Source: Phycisphaerales bacterium (lineage in GTDB: Bacteria; Planctomycetota; Phycisphaerae; Phycisphaerales; UBA1924). From it: DNA of 64,000 nucleotides. Position 1 is the first letter of the stretch. Each line of letters starts with the position of its first letter. Shown here in pieces: positions 44,442 through 52,713 of the stretch. Position numbers and translations under genes: made by a program. The stretch spans positions 372,001-436,000 of the forward strand of contig JAJDDK010000005.1 of the NCBI GenBank assembly GCA_029260345.1, given 5' to 3'. Under the pieces are notes generated by a model. It was not told where the DNA came from. It did not search any database and was given only the letters and a program-made list of their open reading frames with translations.

Positions 44442-45137
44442 ATGCGAACATTGCAACCAACATTCCTGGCGATTGCGGTCTCGTTCGGGTCGGCGGCCGG
44501 CGCGCTCGCCCAAAGCAACGTCCATGAGACGAACAAGCATTCGTGGGGCGAGAACATCGGCTGGATGAACTGGCGAGACGCGGATAGCACGGATGCAGGC
44601 GTCGTCTTCACCGACCTCAATCTGCCAATCGTGCCCGCCGGTGACCCCGTCGCGTATCTCTCGGGATACATCTGGGCAGAGAATGAAGGATGGATCACCG
44701 TCGGCAACGGCAACGGCCCGTACGGCGGGTTCCAGGGTGGAGGCATCACGCCGCCTCACTACGGAGTCAACATTCTCACCACGAGCTACCTGCGCGGCTT
44801 TGCGTGGGGTGAGAATGCCGGCTGGATCAACTTTGGAACAGAAGGCGCCATTGGCGCCGACGGCGCGCGTTTCGAATTCGCCACGGGGCGCCTGCGCGGC
44901 TACGCGTGGGGAGAAAATGTCGGCTGGATCAATCTCGACGACGGCGCGCACTACGTGAGTTTCGAATCGCCGTGCGCCAGTGATCTGAACGGCAACGGGT
45001 CGGTGGATGGAGGAGACCTTGCAACGCTTCTGTCGTTGTGGGGAACGGATGATGCCGGCGCGGATCTGAATGGCGACGGCATCGTCAATGGCGCTGATCT
45101 GGCGAGCATGCTCTCCAACTGGGGGCCGTGCGAATAG
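44442..45137 (+). CDS. Small secreted WGEN-repeat protein with dockerin-like C terminus
   Basis: 231 residues with AAAGGAG upstream of the ATG. Signal peptide FLAIAVSFGSAAGALA. Four related motifs follow: SWGENIGWMNW, WAENEGWITVG, AWGENAGWINFG and AWGENVGWINLD, spaced about 30-50 residues apart. The repeats W-x-E-N-x-G-W-I are seen in other secreted planctomycete proteins as I recall, with no known role. The C terminus has a paired dockerin-like module: DLNGNGSVDGGDLATLLSLW and DLNGDGIVNGADLASMLSNW, framed by Cys (PCAS at the front, GPCE at the end). It is probably co-transcribed with the beta-helix gene and is followed by a strong terminator at 45206. Confidence 0.82.
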   Translation: MRTLQPTFLAIAVSFGSAAGALAQSNVHETNKHSWGENIGWMNWRDADSTDAGVVFTDLNLPIVPAGDPVAYLSGYIWAENEGWITVGNGNGPYGGFQGGGITPPHYGVNILTTSYLRGFAWGENAGWINFGTEGAIGADGARFEFATGRLRGYAWGENVGWINLDDGAHYVSFESPCASDLNGNGSVDGGDLATLLSLWGTDDAGADLNGDGIVNGADLASMLSNWGPCE

Positions 45138-45487
45138 GGCTCTTGGATCGTGATAAGGGGCTTCCTGATCCGCTCCCAATCGGGCCGGATCCGGCGCCGA
45201 GAAAGGGAGAGCCGTTCGCGGCTCTCCTTTTTTCAATGGAGCTGGGGGAATGGTGGCGCAATTTGGCGCGGCGTCCCGCGTGGCTCTTCGAGGGTGTCTC
45301 GTTCACGGGCTGATCGGAGAAGATGATGTCCATATTGGCGGAGAGCCGGGAATCCGGCGTCTTGGATCGACGTGTTCATTCCTCGTCTAATCGGCGACGC
45401 GCCGGGGCGAATGGGGGCGGCGCGCCGGTATACTCGCGGTCTGCTGAGGCTCAGTCAAAATCTGAGCCGACGGTGGAACTGCGATGC
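45138..45487. other. Intergenic region before second ECF unit
   Basis: 350 bp with a terminator (45206-45233) near the start. The remainder should contain the promoter of the ECF sigma gene. Open frames across it lack start signals and have no recognisable product. No other structure was seen. Confidence 0.5.
45206..45233 (+). terminator. Rho-independent terminator with TTCG tetraloop
   Basis: Perfect 9-bp stem GGAGAGCCG (45206-45214) and CGGCTCTCC (45219-45227), loop TTCG, followed by six T residues. It lies 69 bp after the stop of the WGEN-repeat gene and should insulate the ECF-kinase unit downstream. A near copy occurs at 51562. Confidence 0.92.
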
Positions 45488-46078
45488 ATGAGCGACGCCC
45501 AGGCCAATTTGACGAGTCTGCTCCGGGCGGCGTCGTCCGGTGAACGGGACGACGTCAACGCGCTGATGGCCGCGATTTATGATGATCTGCACCGGCTCGC
45601 CGCCGGGCACATGCGCGGCGAGCGACGGGATCACACGCTTCAGCCGACGGCGCTGGTGCACGAGGCATATCTGAAGCTCATCGATCAGCGATCCACGGAT
45701 TGGAAGGACCGGGCGCATTTTTTCTCGGTGGCCTCGCGCGTCATTCGACGCATTTTGGTCGATCACGCGCGCGGAAGGCTCGCCGATAAACGCGGCGGCG
45801 GTCAACGCGGTTTGTCGCTGCATGATGTGGAGCCGGCGGCGCCGGGAGCGGGGATTGATCTGATTGCGCTCGATGAAGCGCTCAACGAACTGCAAGAGCT
45901 GGATCCACGCCAGGCGGAGATCGTCGAACTCCGTTTCTTCGGCGGACTGACAATCGATGAGATCGCCGAAACGCTCTCGATGGGACGGCGGAGTGTGGAT
46001 CGGGAGTGGAGCGCCGCGAAGGCGTGGCTGTCGTGCCAACTGGAAGATCAGAGCGCGGGGTCGCTCGATGGATCGTGA
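45488..46078 (+). CDS. ECF sigma factor of the kinase-linked planctomycete type (second copy)
   Basis: 196 residues from the ATG at 45488; the frame is open further upstream to 45323 but that part has no sigma similarity. Region 2 contains MAAIYDDLHRLAAGHMRGER, TLQPTALVHEAYLKLID and HFFSVASRVIRRILVDHARGR. Region 4 contains EIVELRFFGGLTIDEIAETLS and MGRRSVDREWSAAKAWLSC. It is clearly paralogous to the sigma factor at 41703-42290 but divergent in the linker. The stop overlaps the kinase start by 11 bp, the same overlap length as in the other pair. No anti-sigma gene. Confidence 0.92.
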   Translation: MSDAQANLTSLLRAASSGERDDVNALMAAIYDDLHRLAAGHMRGERRDHTLQPTALVHEAYLKLIDQRSTDWKDRAHFFSVASRVIRRILVDHARGRLADKRGGGQRGLSLHDVEPAAPGAGIDLIALDEALNELQELDPRQAEIVELRFFGGLTIDEIAETLSMGRRSVDREWSAAKAWLSCQLEDQSAGSLDGS

Positions 46079-49000
46079 ACTCGCACGGCGGTCGCATGCG
46101 CTCTTGAAAGAGGCGCTGAACATTGAGGATCAGTCCGAGCGGCGCCGCTACGTCGATCAGGAATGCGCCGAGAACGAACAATTGCGCCGAAAGATGGCGT
46201 CGTTGCTGCGAGCCGTGGATCGGCCGTCGGGGTTTTTGGAGACGTCCGCGCTGCCGCGCCCGGTGGCGGCGCTGCCGGCGACGGCGGGGGCTGTGATTAA
46301 CGGGTATCGCGTTGAACGCATCATCGGCGTCGGCGGCATGGCGACGGTGTATGAAGCGATTCAGGAGTCCACGCGGCGGCGGGTGGCGTTGAAAGTCTTG
46401 CGGCATGGTCTGACTCGGCCCGATGCGCTGCAACGGTTTCGCTTCGAAACCGAGATTCTGGCGAAGTTGCGCCATCCAGCGATTGCGCAGATCTATGACG
46501 CCGGCGCGTACGACGATGGTCGCGGCGTGCAGGTTCCGTACTTCGCGATGGAGCATGTGCCGGATGCCTTGCCGATCACAGAATTCGCCACGGCGCGCGG
46601 GCTCGAACTGACTGAGCGATTGGCGCTGTTCGTCGAAGTGTGCGATGCGGTGCAGCACGGGCATCTGAATGGTGTGATTCACCGTGATCTGAAGCCGTCC
46701 AATGTGCTTGTTGATGCAAGCGGTCGGCCGAAGGTGATTGACTTCGGCATTGCGCGTTCCACGGATCCTGATCAGACCGTGAGCATGAATTTGACGGATG
46801 AGCGGGCGCTGATCGGGACGCTGAACTACATGAGCCCGGAGCAGTGCGCGGGGAGTGTTGTTGATGCACGCGCGGATGTGTATTCACTCGGTGTGATGTT
46901 GTATGAGCTGGTGACCGGGCGGCTGCCGCACGATTTGAGCAGCGCGCCGCTCGGCGAAGCGCTGCGCAAGGTGCGGGAGGATGCGCCGGTTCGACCGGGC
47001 GCCCTCGATCTGCGATTGCGCGGCGACATCGAAGCGATCATTTTGATGGCGCTCGAAAAGGAGCCGGATCGGCGCTATCGCACGGCGGCGGCGCTGGCGA
47101 CGGACATTCGGCGGCACCTGCGGCTGGAGACGATTGAGGCGCGCCCACCGACGCTCATGCGTCAGTGCCGCCTTTTCGCGCGGCGTAACCGGACGGTGGT
47201 GAACAGCGCGATCGGCATCGCGGCGGCGCTGCTGATTGGATTGACAATGACGTCGATTTTCGCGTGGCGCGCAACGCATGAAGCGAAGCAGCGACGTTTT
47301 GCGGAAGAAGTGGCGCTGGCGGATCGGGACGCCGCGCTGTGGCAGGCGTACGTGGCGAACATTGCGGCTGCGATGTCGGGGCATCAGTCGGGTGAGATTG
47401 AAATCGCGCGAAGGCGGCTGGATCAGGCGCCGGTCGTGCATCGGGACTGGGAATGGCGGCTGCTGGCGAGTTTCGTCGATCGCACCATCTTCGCCGTCGA
47501 AGCGCACGATGACATGATCTTCGGGATGGACATGAGCGCGGACGGCTCGCGGTTCGTGACGGCCGGGCGCGACGGGATTGTGCGCGTGTGGGATGCGGAT
47601 GCGCGCACACTCATTGCGAAGAGCGAAGGCGCTGGCGAGCCGCACATGACTGTTGCGTTCAATCCGGATACGTCGCGCCTCGCGACGGGATCGGAAGGCG
47701 GGCTGGTGCAGGTGTGGGACGCAATGACTGGCGATCTTGTGCGCACGTTGCACGACTTTGGCGCCACGCTGGCGACGGTGTCGTATGGAGATGACGTGGT
47801 GGCTGCGGCGACAATCAACGGCGCGGCGCGGCTCTTGGACGCTTCAACGGGTGAGACGATTTACACATTTGATGATCAACCGGGCGGCGTGACCGGCGCG
47901 CTGTTTTCGCCGGATCGCGCGGCGCTCGTGACGTGGAACCAGGCAGGCGACATTCGGCTTCGGGAATATGACGGCGCACCGACCGGGCTGGAATTAAGTT
48001 TTCCAGGCGATGTGTATGCGGGTGCGTTCAGTGCGGATGGCGCACTGTTCGCCGCGGGCGGCGTCACCGGGATTGCAGTCGTGTGGGACCTGCGCACTGG
48101 GGCAGAGGTGCGCCGTTTGCAGCGGCCGGGGACGGTTGGCACGGTGCGTTCACTCGCATTCAGCCCGGACAACTCCATTCTCGCGGCGGGTCAGAGCCAT
48201 CGCGAGATCATGCTCTGGCCTCTGAACGAAGAGAGCGAAGGGCTGCTTCGGCGCGGTCATGGCGACGCGGTTTCCGGCGTGCGCTTCACGCGCGACGGCA
48301 GAACCCTGATTTCTACATCTTGGGATCGCACGGTACGCGCGTGGGACATGGACGCCGGCGCTATGCCGGAACTGGTGACGTGTTTGCGCGGATACGCAGG
48401 GCGCATTATCAACGCGCGTTTCAGTCCGGACGGCAGTGTGGTTGCAACGGCTTCGGACGACGGCGCCGTTCGACTGTGGGATCCTGTTCTCGTGAGCGAA
48501 CTGGGCGCTCTGCGTGGGCATGCCGCGCCGGTCTATGGGCTGGCGTTTTCCAATCATGGCGACCGGATTGCCACCGGTTCGCACGATCACCGTGTGCGTG
48601 TGTTCAGTGCGCACACAGGATCGCTCGAAAGGGAGTTGGACGGTCATGGCGGCGCCGTCTGGACCGTTGCGTTTAGCCCGGACAATCAGTTGATCGCATC
48701 AGCGGGCGATGATCGCACGATTCGAATTTGGGATCCCACCACGGGCGCGCATCTTCGCACGTTTGAAGGCCACAGCGCGCGTGTTATTTCCATCGCGTTC
48801 AGTCCGGATGGCGAGACACTGGCGTCCTCATCGCGCGATCACACGGTCCGCGTCTGGAATGTGCAAACCGGAGCGCTCGTACATGAGCTTGCAGGGCACA
48901 CATCCGATGTGTTCGCGGTCATCTACAGCGGGGACGGGCGCACGATTTACACAGGTTCGCGCGATCAGAGCGTGCGCGTTTGGAATGCGGCGGATGGCGC

Positions 49001-49448
49001 CTTGCTTCACGAACTCAAGGGACACGGGCAGTTCGTGACGAGTCTGAGTTTGACGCCGGACCAGCGCCGTCTGGCGGCGGGATCCTGGTTCGGCGAGATC
49101 ATGCTGTGGGATCTGGAGCGTCACGAAGTGGTTGCTTCATTCAAGGGGCATGAGAACGCGATTCGCGCCGTTGCGTTTGATGGAGCAGGTGAGCGGCTCG
49201 TCACCGGTTCGCACGATGGGACAGTTCGCGTTTTCGAAGCGACGCCCGAGCCGGCCCGCATCGCGAAGCGCGAAGCGGCACGGGCGCAGTTCCGGGAGGC
49301 GGAGGCGATTGTTGTGGACCTTATCGCCACGCATGGATCGATCGTTGAAGCGGCGATGGCGGTTGAATCGCTTGATGAAGCACAGCGTCCGTGGGCGCGG
49401 AAGGCTCTTTTACGCCACGCACTGAGCGAAACGCCAAACTCCCTGTAA
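46068..49448 (+). CDS. Membrane Ser/Thr protein kinase with 14 WD40 repeats
   Basis: 1126 residues from the ATG at 46068. An N-terminal helical cap (residues 1-65) comes first. The kinase domain spans ~80-350 with IGVGGMATVYEA, VALKVL (Lys109), IHRDLKPSN (Asp207), DFG (225-227) and GTLNYMSPEQC. One membrane helix (SAIGIAAALLIGLTMTSIFAW) follows. The rest, from about residue 460, is beta-propeller: I count 14 WD-type units by their endings (VRVWDAD, VQVWDAM, AVVWDLR, IMLWPLN, VRAWDMD, VRLWDPV, IRIWDPT, VRVWNVQ, VRVWNAA, IMLWDLE and four weaker ones), enough for two seven-bladed propellers. The extracytoplasmic propellers may be the sensor. A secreted dockerin gene follows after 155 bp. Confidence 0.93.
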   Translation: MDRELARRSHALLKEALNIEDQSERRRYVDQECAENEQLRRKMASLLRAVDRPSGFLETSALPRPVAALPATAGAVINGYRVERIIGVGGMATVYEAIQESTRRRVALKVLRHGLTRPDALQRFRFETEILAKLRHPAIAQIYDAGAYDDGRGVQVPYFAMEHVPDALPITEFATARGLELTERLALFVEVCDAVQHGHLNGVIHRDLKPSNVLVDASGRPKVIDFGIARSTDPDQTVSMNLTDERALIGTLNYMSPEQCAGSVVDARADVYSLGVMLYELVTGRLPHDLSSAPLGEALRKVREDAPVRPGALDLRLRGDIEAIILMALEKEPDRRYRTAAALATDIRRHLRLETIEARPPTLMRQCRLFARRNRTVVNSAIGIAAALLIGLTMTSIFAWRATHEAKQRRFAEEVALADRDAALWQAYVANIAAAMSGHQSGEIEIARRRLDQAPVVHRDWEWRLLASFVDRTIFAVEAHDDMIFGMDMSADGSRFVTAGRDGIVRVWDADARTLIAKSEGAGEPHMTVAFNPDTSRLATGSEGGLVQVWDAMTGDLVRTLHDFGATLATVSYGDDVVAAATINGAARLLDASTGETIYTFDDQPGGVTGALFSPDRAALVTWNQAGDIRLREYDGAPTGLELSFPGDVYAGAFSADGALFAAGGVTGIAVVWDLRTGAEVRRLQRPGTVGTVRSLAFSPDNSILAAGQSHREIMLWPLNEESEGLLRRGHGDAVSGVRFTRDGRTLISTSWDRTVRAWDMDAGAMPELVTCLRGYAGRIINARFSPDGSVVATASDDGAVRLWDPVLVSELGALRGHAAPVYGLAFSNHGDRIATGSHDHRVRVFSAHTGSLERELDGHGGAVWTVAFSPDNQLIASAGDDRTIRIWDPTTGAHLRTFEGHSARVISIAFSPDGETLASSSRDHTVRVWNVQTGALVHELAGHTSDVFAVIYSGDGRTIYTGSRDQSVRVWNAADGALLHELKGHGQFVTSLSLTPDQRRLAAGSWFGEIMLWDLERHEVVASFKGHENAIRAVAFDGAGERLVTGSHDGTVRVFEATPEPARIAKREAARAQFREAEAIVVDLIATHGSIVEAAMAVESLDEAQRPWARKALLRHALSETPNSL

Positions 49449-49603
49449 ATACCTCTCAATTTTGTGTTGAAAGCGTGGCGCACTTCGCGCCGGCGATTCG
49501 CGTCGTTCTCTGGAACAAACGTGACAAGTCATGGGCGGCGCCGGAGGCGTCCTTCGGCCATTCGTCCTGCAACGAACGGAATGGTTTCCAGAGGATTGCA
49601 TCA

Positions 49604-51505
49604 ATGGGGTATTCACACAAAAACATCTTGAAAAACGCGATGGTTCAGCGAGCCGGTCTTGCTGCGGCGCTGACGCTCTCCACCGCATCCAGCGGCGTCG
49701 CGGGGCTGATTGGTCCCGGCGGCGATGCGCACATTTGGTCGGGAGCGGTCAACACGAGTTGGCACATCGGCGGCAACTGGACGAATGGTCAGGTGCCGGC
49801 CAGTGGCGACGCCGCGATCATCAACGGTGGGCCTGCGAACATTTTCTTGAACGGCGACTCGGCAGCGCTGGCGTCGTTGTTCCTCTCGGGCAATCTGGCG
49901 CTCTCGAACAATGGGCATTTTCTGAATGTCACGAATGGCGCCGCGGTCGCGACGATTACGGGCGTTGATTCGCGCATCTTCGTGACGGGCGCTGGTCTTG
50001 GCTTTGATGTCGACACGCTTGACGTCGAATCGGAGGCGGCGTTGCAGCTCTCCGGCGGCCATACGCGCGTCAACACGCAGCTCACGCTTTCGAGTGATGC
50101 GCGCATCACCGGTCACGGCCTGATTGAGGTCAATTCAGGCAACCTGGTTCCGTTCAATGGACTCGGCGGTGAACTCATCTCGGCGTCCGGCGGCGAACTG
50201 ATGGTGACGGTCGCGGGTGGAGGGGCGATTGCTTTGCCGCCGCTGGTGAATGTGCTCAGCGCGAATTCGAGCTTGATTGTGGACGGTCCGATGTTTCTCT
50301 CCGTCAATGAGGTGAATCTTGGGCCGAATACGGAGATCAGTTTCGATGACGGCTGGACGCTCAGCGGCGCGCTGGATTCAGCGGCGGGCGCTGGGAACAT
50401 GGCGCGCATCACTGGAGGTCTGTTTACGGTGCAGGGCGACATTGATGTGAGCGATGGAGAGCTCGTGATTGAAGCGCCGGTGTATTTCGACTTCGGTTCG
50501 GGCGTCAATGTTGGTTCGCAGGACATATTGACGATCGCCGGTGCGCACGATGCGGCGTCGGTTCAGACGACGACTGTTGCGGTGGGGGGCATTCTGCGCA
50601 TCAATGGTGAACAGGGTGGTGGTCCGGCGTGGGCCGGCGACATCGACCTGACCGCCTCTGTGCTGGAGGTGAATGGTCCGCAGAACGGCGGATGGCGTAT
50701 GAGCGGCGATCTCATGATGGATGATCTGGTCAGTTTTCGGGCGCGCCTCATCGGAAGTGCGCCGGTGCGTCTGACTGGCGACATCACCCTCGCCGGAAAC
50801 GGCGGCGAGTTTGAGACGCACGTTGATCTTCGCAGCAGCTCAACGGTCAATTTGGTGCATTCCTCGACGGAGCTTGTCGTGGAAGACATGCTCATTCAGC
50901 GAGCCGGCTCAGACATCTTTGGTTCGGGAACGATCGAGATCGCGGCGACTGGATCCATGCTGACGACCGAGACCGCAGACATTGATGTGGACATTGTGAA
51001 TGCGGGTGAGTTTGGTGTTGAGAGCACGGGCAGCGATGTTGGCTACATCTACATCGGCGGCTCATACGTGCAGCAGTCGAGCGGCCGCATCGTCGTGCAG
51101 ATTGCGGGCGACGCTCCGACGCAGCGCGATGTCTACGAAACGCAGGAGGAGGCGTCGCTTGCGGGCGAACTCTTCGTTGAACTGTTGGACGACTTCGAGC
51201 CCATGATGGGCCAGACGTTCGAAGTGTTCACGGCCAACGGCGGCGTGAACGGCATGTTTGAATCACTCACCGGCGCTGAGGGATTCGAGATGAGCCTGGT
51301 CGGCAACACCGTGGTGCTGACGTACACCGGCCTGAACGCCTGCCCGTCCGACATCAACGGCGACGGCAATGTTGACGGTGGAGACCTTGCTTCGCTGCTC
51401 GCGAACTGGGGCACGAGCAACATGTCGTCGGACCTCAACGGCGACGGCATCGTGAACGGCGCGGACCTTGCGTCACTGCTGGCCGACTGGGGCGCGTGTC
51501 CGTGA
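49604..51505 (+). CDS. Secreted autotransporter-like repeat protein with dockerin-like C terminus
   Basis: 633 residues from the ATG at 49604 with AGAGGA upstream. Signal region QRAGLAAALTLSTASSGVAG. Early motif WSGAVNTSWHIGGNWTNGQVP is the W-x-G-x-x-x-x-W-x-x-x-x-N-W element found at the start of many autotransporter-like and PEP-CTERM-like passengers. The body has beta-strand-rich units (LNVTNGAAVATITGVDS, LQLSGGHTRVNTQLTLSSDA). The C terminus has two calcium loops, DINGDGNVDGGDLASLLANW and DLNGDGIVNGADLASLLADW, framed by Cys (ACPS and GACP). It follows kinase 3 on the same strand and ends at the terminator at 51562, so ECF, kinase and this gene may form one transcript. Confidence 0.83.
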   Translation: MGYSHKNILKNAMVQRAGLAAALTLSTASSGVAGLIGPGGDAHIWSGAVNTSWHIGGNWTNGQVPASGDAAIINGGPANIFLNGDSAALASLFLSGNLALSNNGHFLNVTNGAAVATITGVDSRIFVTGAGLGFDVDTLDVESEAALQLSGGHTRVNTQLTLSSDARITGHGLIEVNSGNLVPFNGLGGELISASGGELMVTVAGGGAIALPPLVNVLSANSSLIVDGPMFLSVNEVNLGPNTEISFDDGWTLSGALDSAAGAGNMARITGGLFTVQGDIDVSDGELVIEAPVYFDFGSGVNVGSQDILTIAGAHDAASVQTTTVAVGGILRINGEQGGGPAWAGDIDLTASVLEVNGPQNGGWRMSGDLMMDDLVSFRARLIGSAPVRLTGDITLAGNGGEFETHVDLRSSSTVNLVHSSTELVVEDMLIQRAGSDIFGSGTIEIAATGSMLTTETADIDVDIVNAGEFGVESTGSDVGYIYIGGSYVQQSSGRIVVQIAGDAPTQRDVYETQEEASLAGELFVELLDDFEPMMGQTFEVFTANGGVNGMFESLTGAEGFEMSLVGNTVVLTYTGLNACPSDINGDGNVDGGDLASLLANWGTSNMSSDLNGDGIVNGADLASLLADWGACP

Positions 51506-51561
51506 ATTTCGTTTCTCATGCGGTCTGATTCGATCCCCACGTGATCGGACGCACCCTCGAA

Positions 51562-51589
51562 GGAGAGTCGCTTGCGGCTCTCCTTTTTT
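51562..51589 (+). terminator. Rho-independent terminator closing the ECF-kinase-dockerin unit
   Basis: Stem GGAGAGTCG (51562-51570) and CGGCTCTCC (51575-51583) with one T-G pair, loop CTTG, then six T residues. It lies 57 bp after the stop at 51505. Sequence is nearly identical to the terminator at 45206. Confidence 0.9.
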
Positions 51590-51678
51590 CATTGCTCCGG
51601 ACCATTGCAGTTTGGTCTCATCGACAGGTGACAGATTTCGCTAACATCGCTTCGCGGCGAAATTCGTCGATCCCGATC

Positions 51679-52203
51679 ATGCGTGGATTCATAGCGAAAT
51701 ATCATGCGATCAGACACGCGCCGAAGCGGCAGCTATTCTTGTTTTCATTGTTTGGACAATCGATATTGTTTGCGCTCATCGTCGCGTTGACGGCGTCGCA
51801 ACTCAATCAATCGACATTCGCGGAACTGTCGCAGCGAAAAAATGCGTTGTTCTTTGATGGAACAGTGAAAACAATTGACGTCAGAAATACAACAAACATG
51901 TACGGACGAATGGTGTTTGTGAGGGTTCAATGTGAAACGGTGGATGGCGGCGAAACATCGTTTAAGGTGACAACGACAACCAGTCGAATTCGAGGCATTG
52001 AAATTGGACAACGCGTGGATGTCGTTCAGTCGGGTCGAAAGCTCGCCGCAAGGCAGATTCCGCCAATCGAGTTTCCCTTTGGATTGATGATCGTGCTTGC
52101 CACGCTATGGATTTCAGTGACTTCTGGAATCGCCGCCATGTTGTGGTATTTGGAAATCAAGAAAAACCGTGATTCTGCGGCGATGCAACTCGATGCCAAT
52201 TAA
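51679..52203 (+). CDS. Small membrane protein, DUF3592-like
   Basis: 174 residues from the ATG at 51679; the longer frame from 51541 would begin inside the terminator. Two membrane helices, FLFSLFGQSILFALIVALTA near the N terminus and GLMIVLATLWISVTSGIAAM near the C terminus, flank an extracytoplasmic domain of about 80 residues with FDGTVKTIDVRNTTNMYGRM. The two-helix layout with a small beta domain between resembles DUF3592 proteins, whose role is unknown. Base composition is visibly more AT-rich than its neighbours. It stands alone between a terminator and the tRNA gene. Confidence 0.6.
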   Translation: MRGFIAKYHAIRHAPKRQLFLFSLFGQSILFALIVALTASQLNQSTFAELSQRKNALFFDGTVKTIDVRNTTNMYGRMVFVRVQCETVDGGETSFKVTTTTSRIRGIEIGQRVDVVQSGRKLAARQIPPIEFPFGLMIVLATLWISVTSGIAAMLWYLEIKKNRDSAAMQLDAN

Positions 52204-52713
52204 AAATTGAGAGCGTCACCTGAGACGTCACTCCTGCCAATTGAGGCGTAGAGGATCAAGCGAAAGCCACCTCGGAGACTCGAACTCCGGACCTGAGCTT
52301 TACGAAAGCTCCGCTCTACCAACTGAGCTAAGGTGGCGGCAATGGGTGTTTCACTCCGTGGAGTGAGGGGGATGCACGTCGATCCGCCCGCCCTCAATCA
52401 AATGCGGGGCGGAGTATACACAGGCGGGGGCGTCTGCGACAAAGGCCTCGCCGGGAGCGACAAGTCGTCCAAGACGATGGGGCCGGCTGGCGGGGCAGGG
52501 CGTTGAGTCTGCCTGTATGCGCTGTTGCGGGACTCTCGCTTCGGCGAAAATGGCGACGCAAAAAATGCTGAAAGGCGCCGCCAATTTTCAGAATGGGAGG
52601 GGGATTCGCCCGCGTCGTCTCATTAGGATGGGTTGCGATGTCGCAACAGGTGTTTTTTTGCGGTGTGCAATGTCGCCCGGACCTGCCTGCGACCACGAGC
52701 AAGGAGCACTGAA
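52204..52713. other. Intergenic region around tRNA-Thr
   Basis: 510 bp holding the tRNA gene (52265-52337) and otherwise no convincing gene. The stretch before 52714 contains AAGGAG as the ribosome binding site of the next gene. Frames on the minus strand from 52588 look like antisense shadows. Confidence 0.5.
52265..52337 (-). tRNA. tRNA-Thr (anticodon CGT)
   Basis: On the minus strand the full cloverleaf is visible: acceptor GCCACCT pairing with AGGTGGC, D arm GCTC/GAGC with AGTTGGTA loop, anticodon stem GAGCT/AGCTC around loop TTCGTAA (anticodon CGT), and T arm CGGAG/CTCCG around TTCGAGT. The variable loop is short. No encoded CCA follows. It reads threonine codon ACG. Confidence 0.95.
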
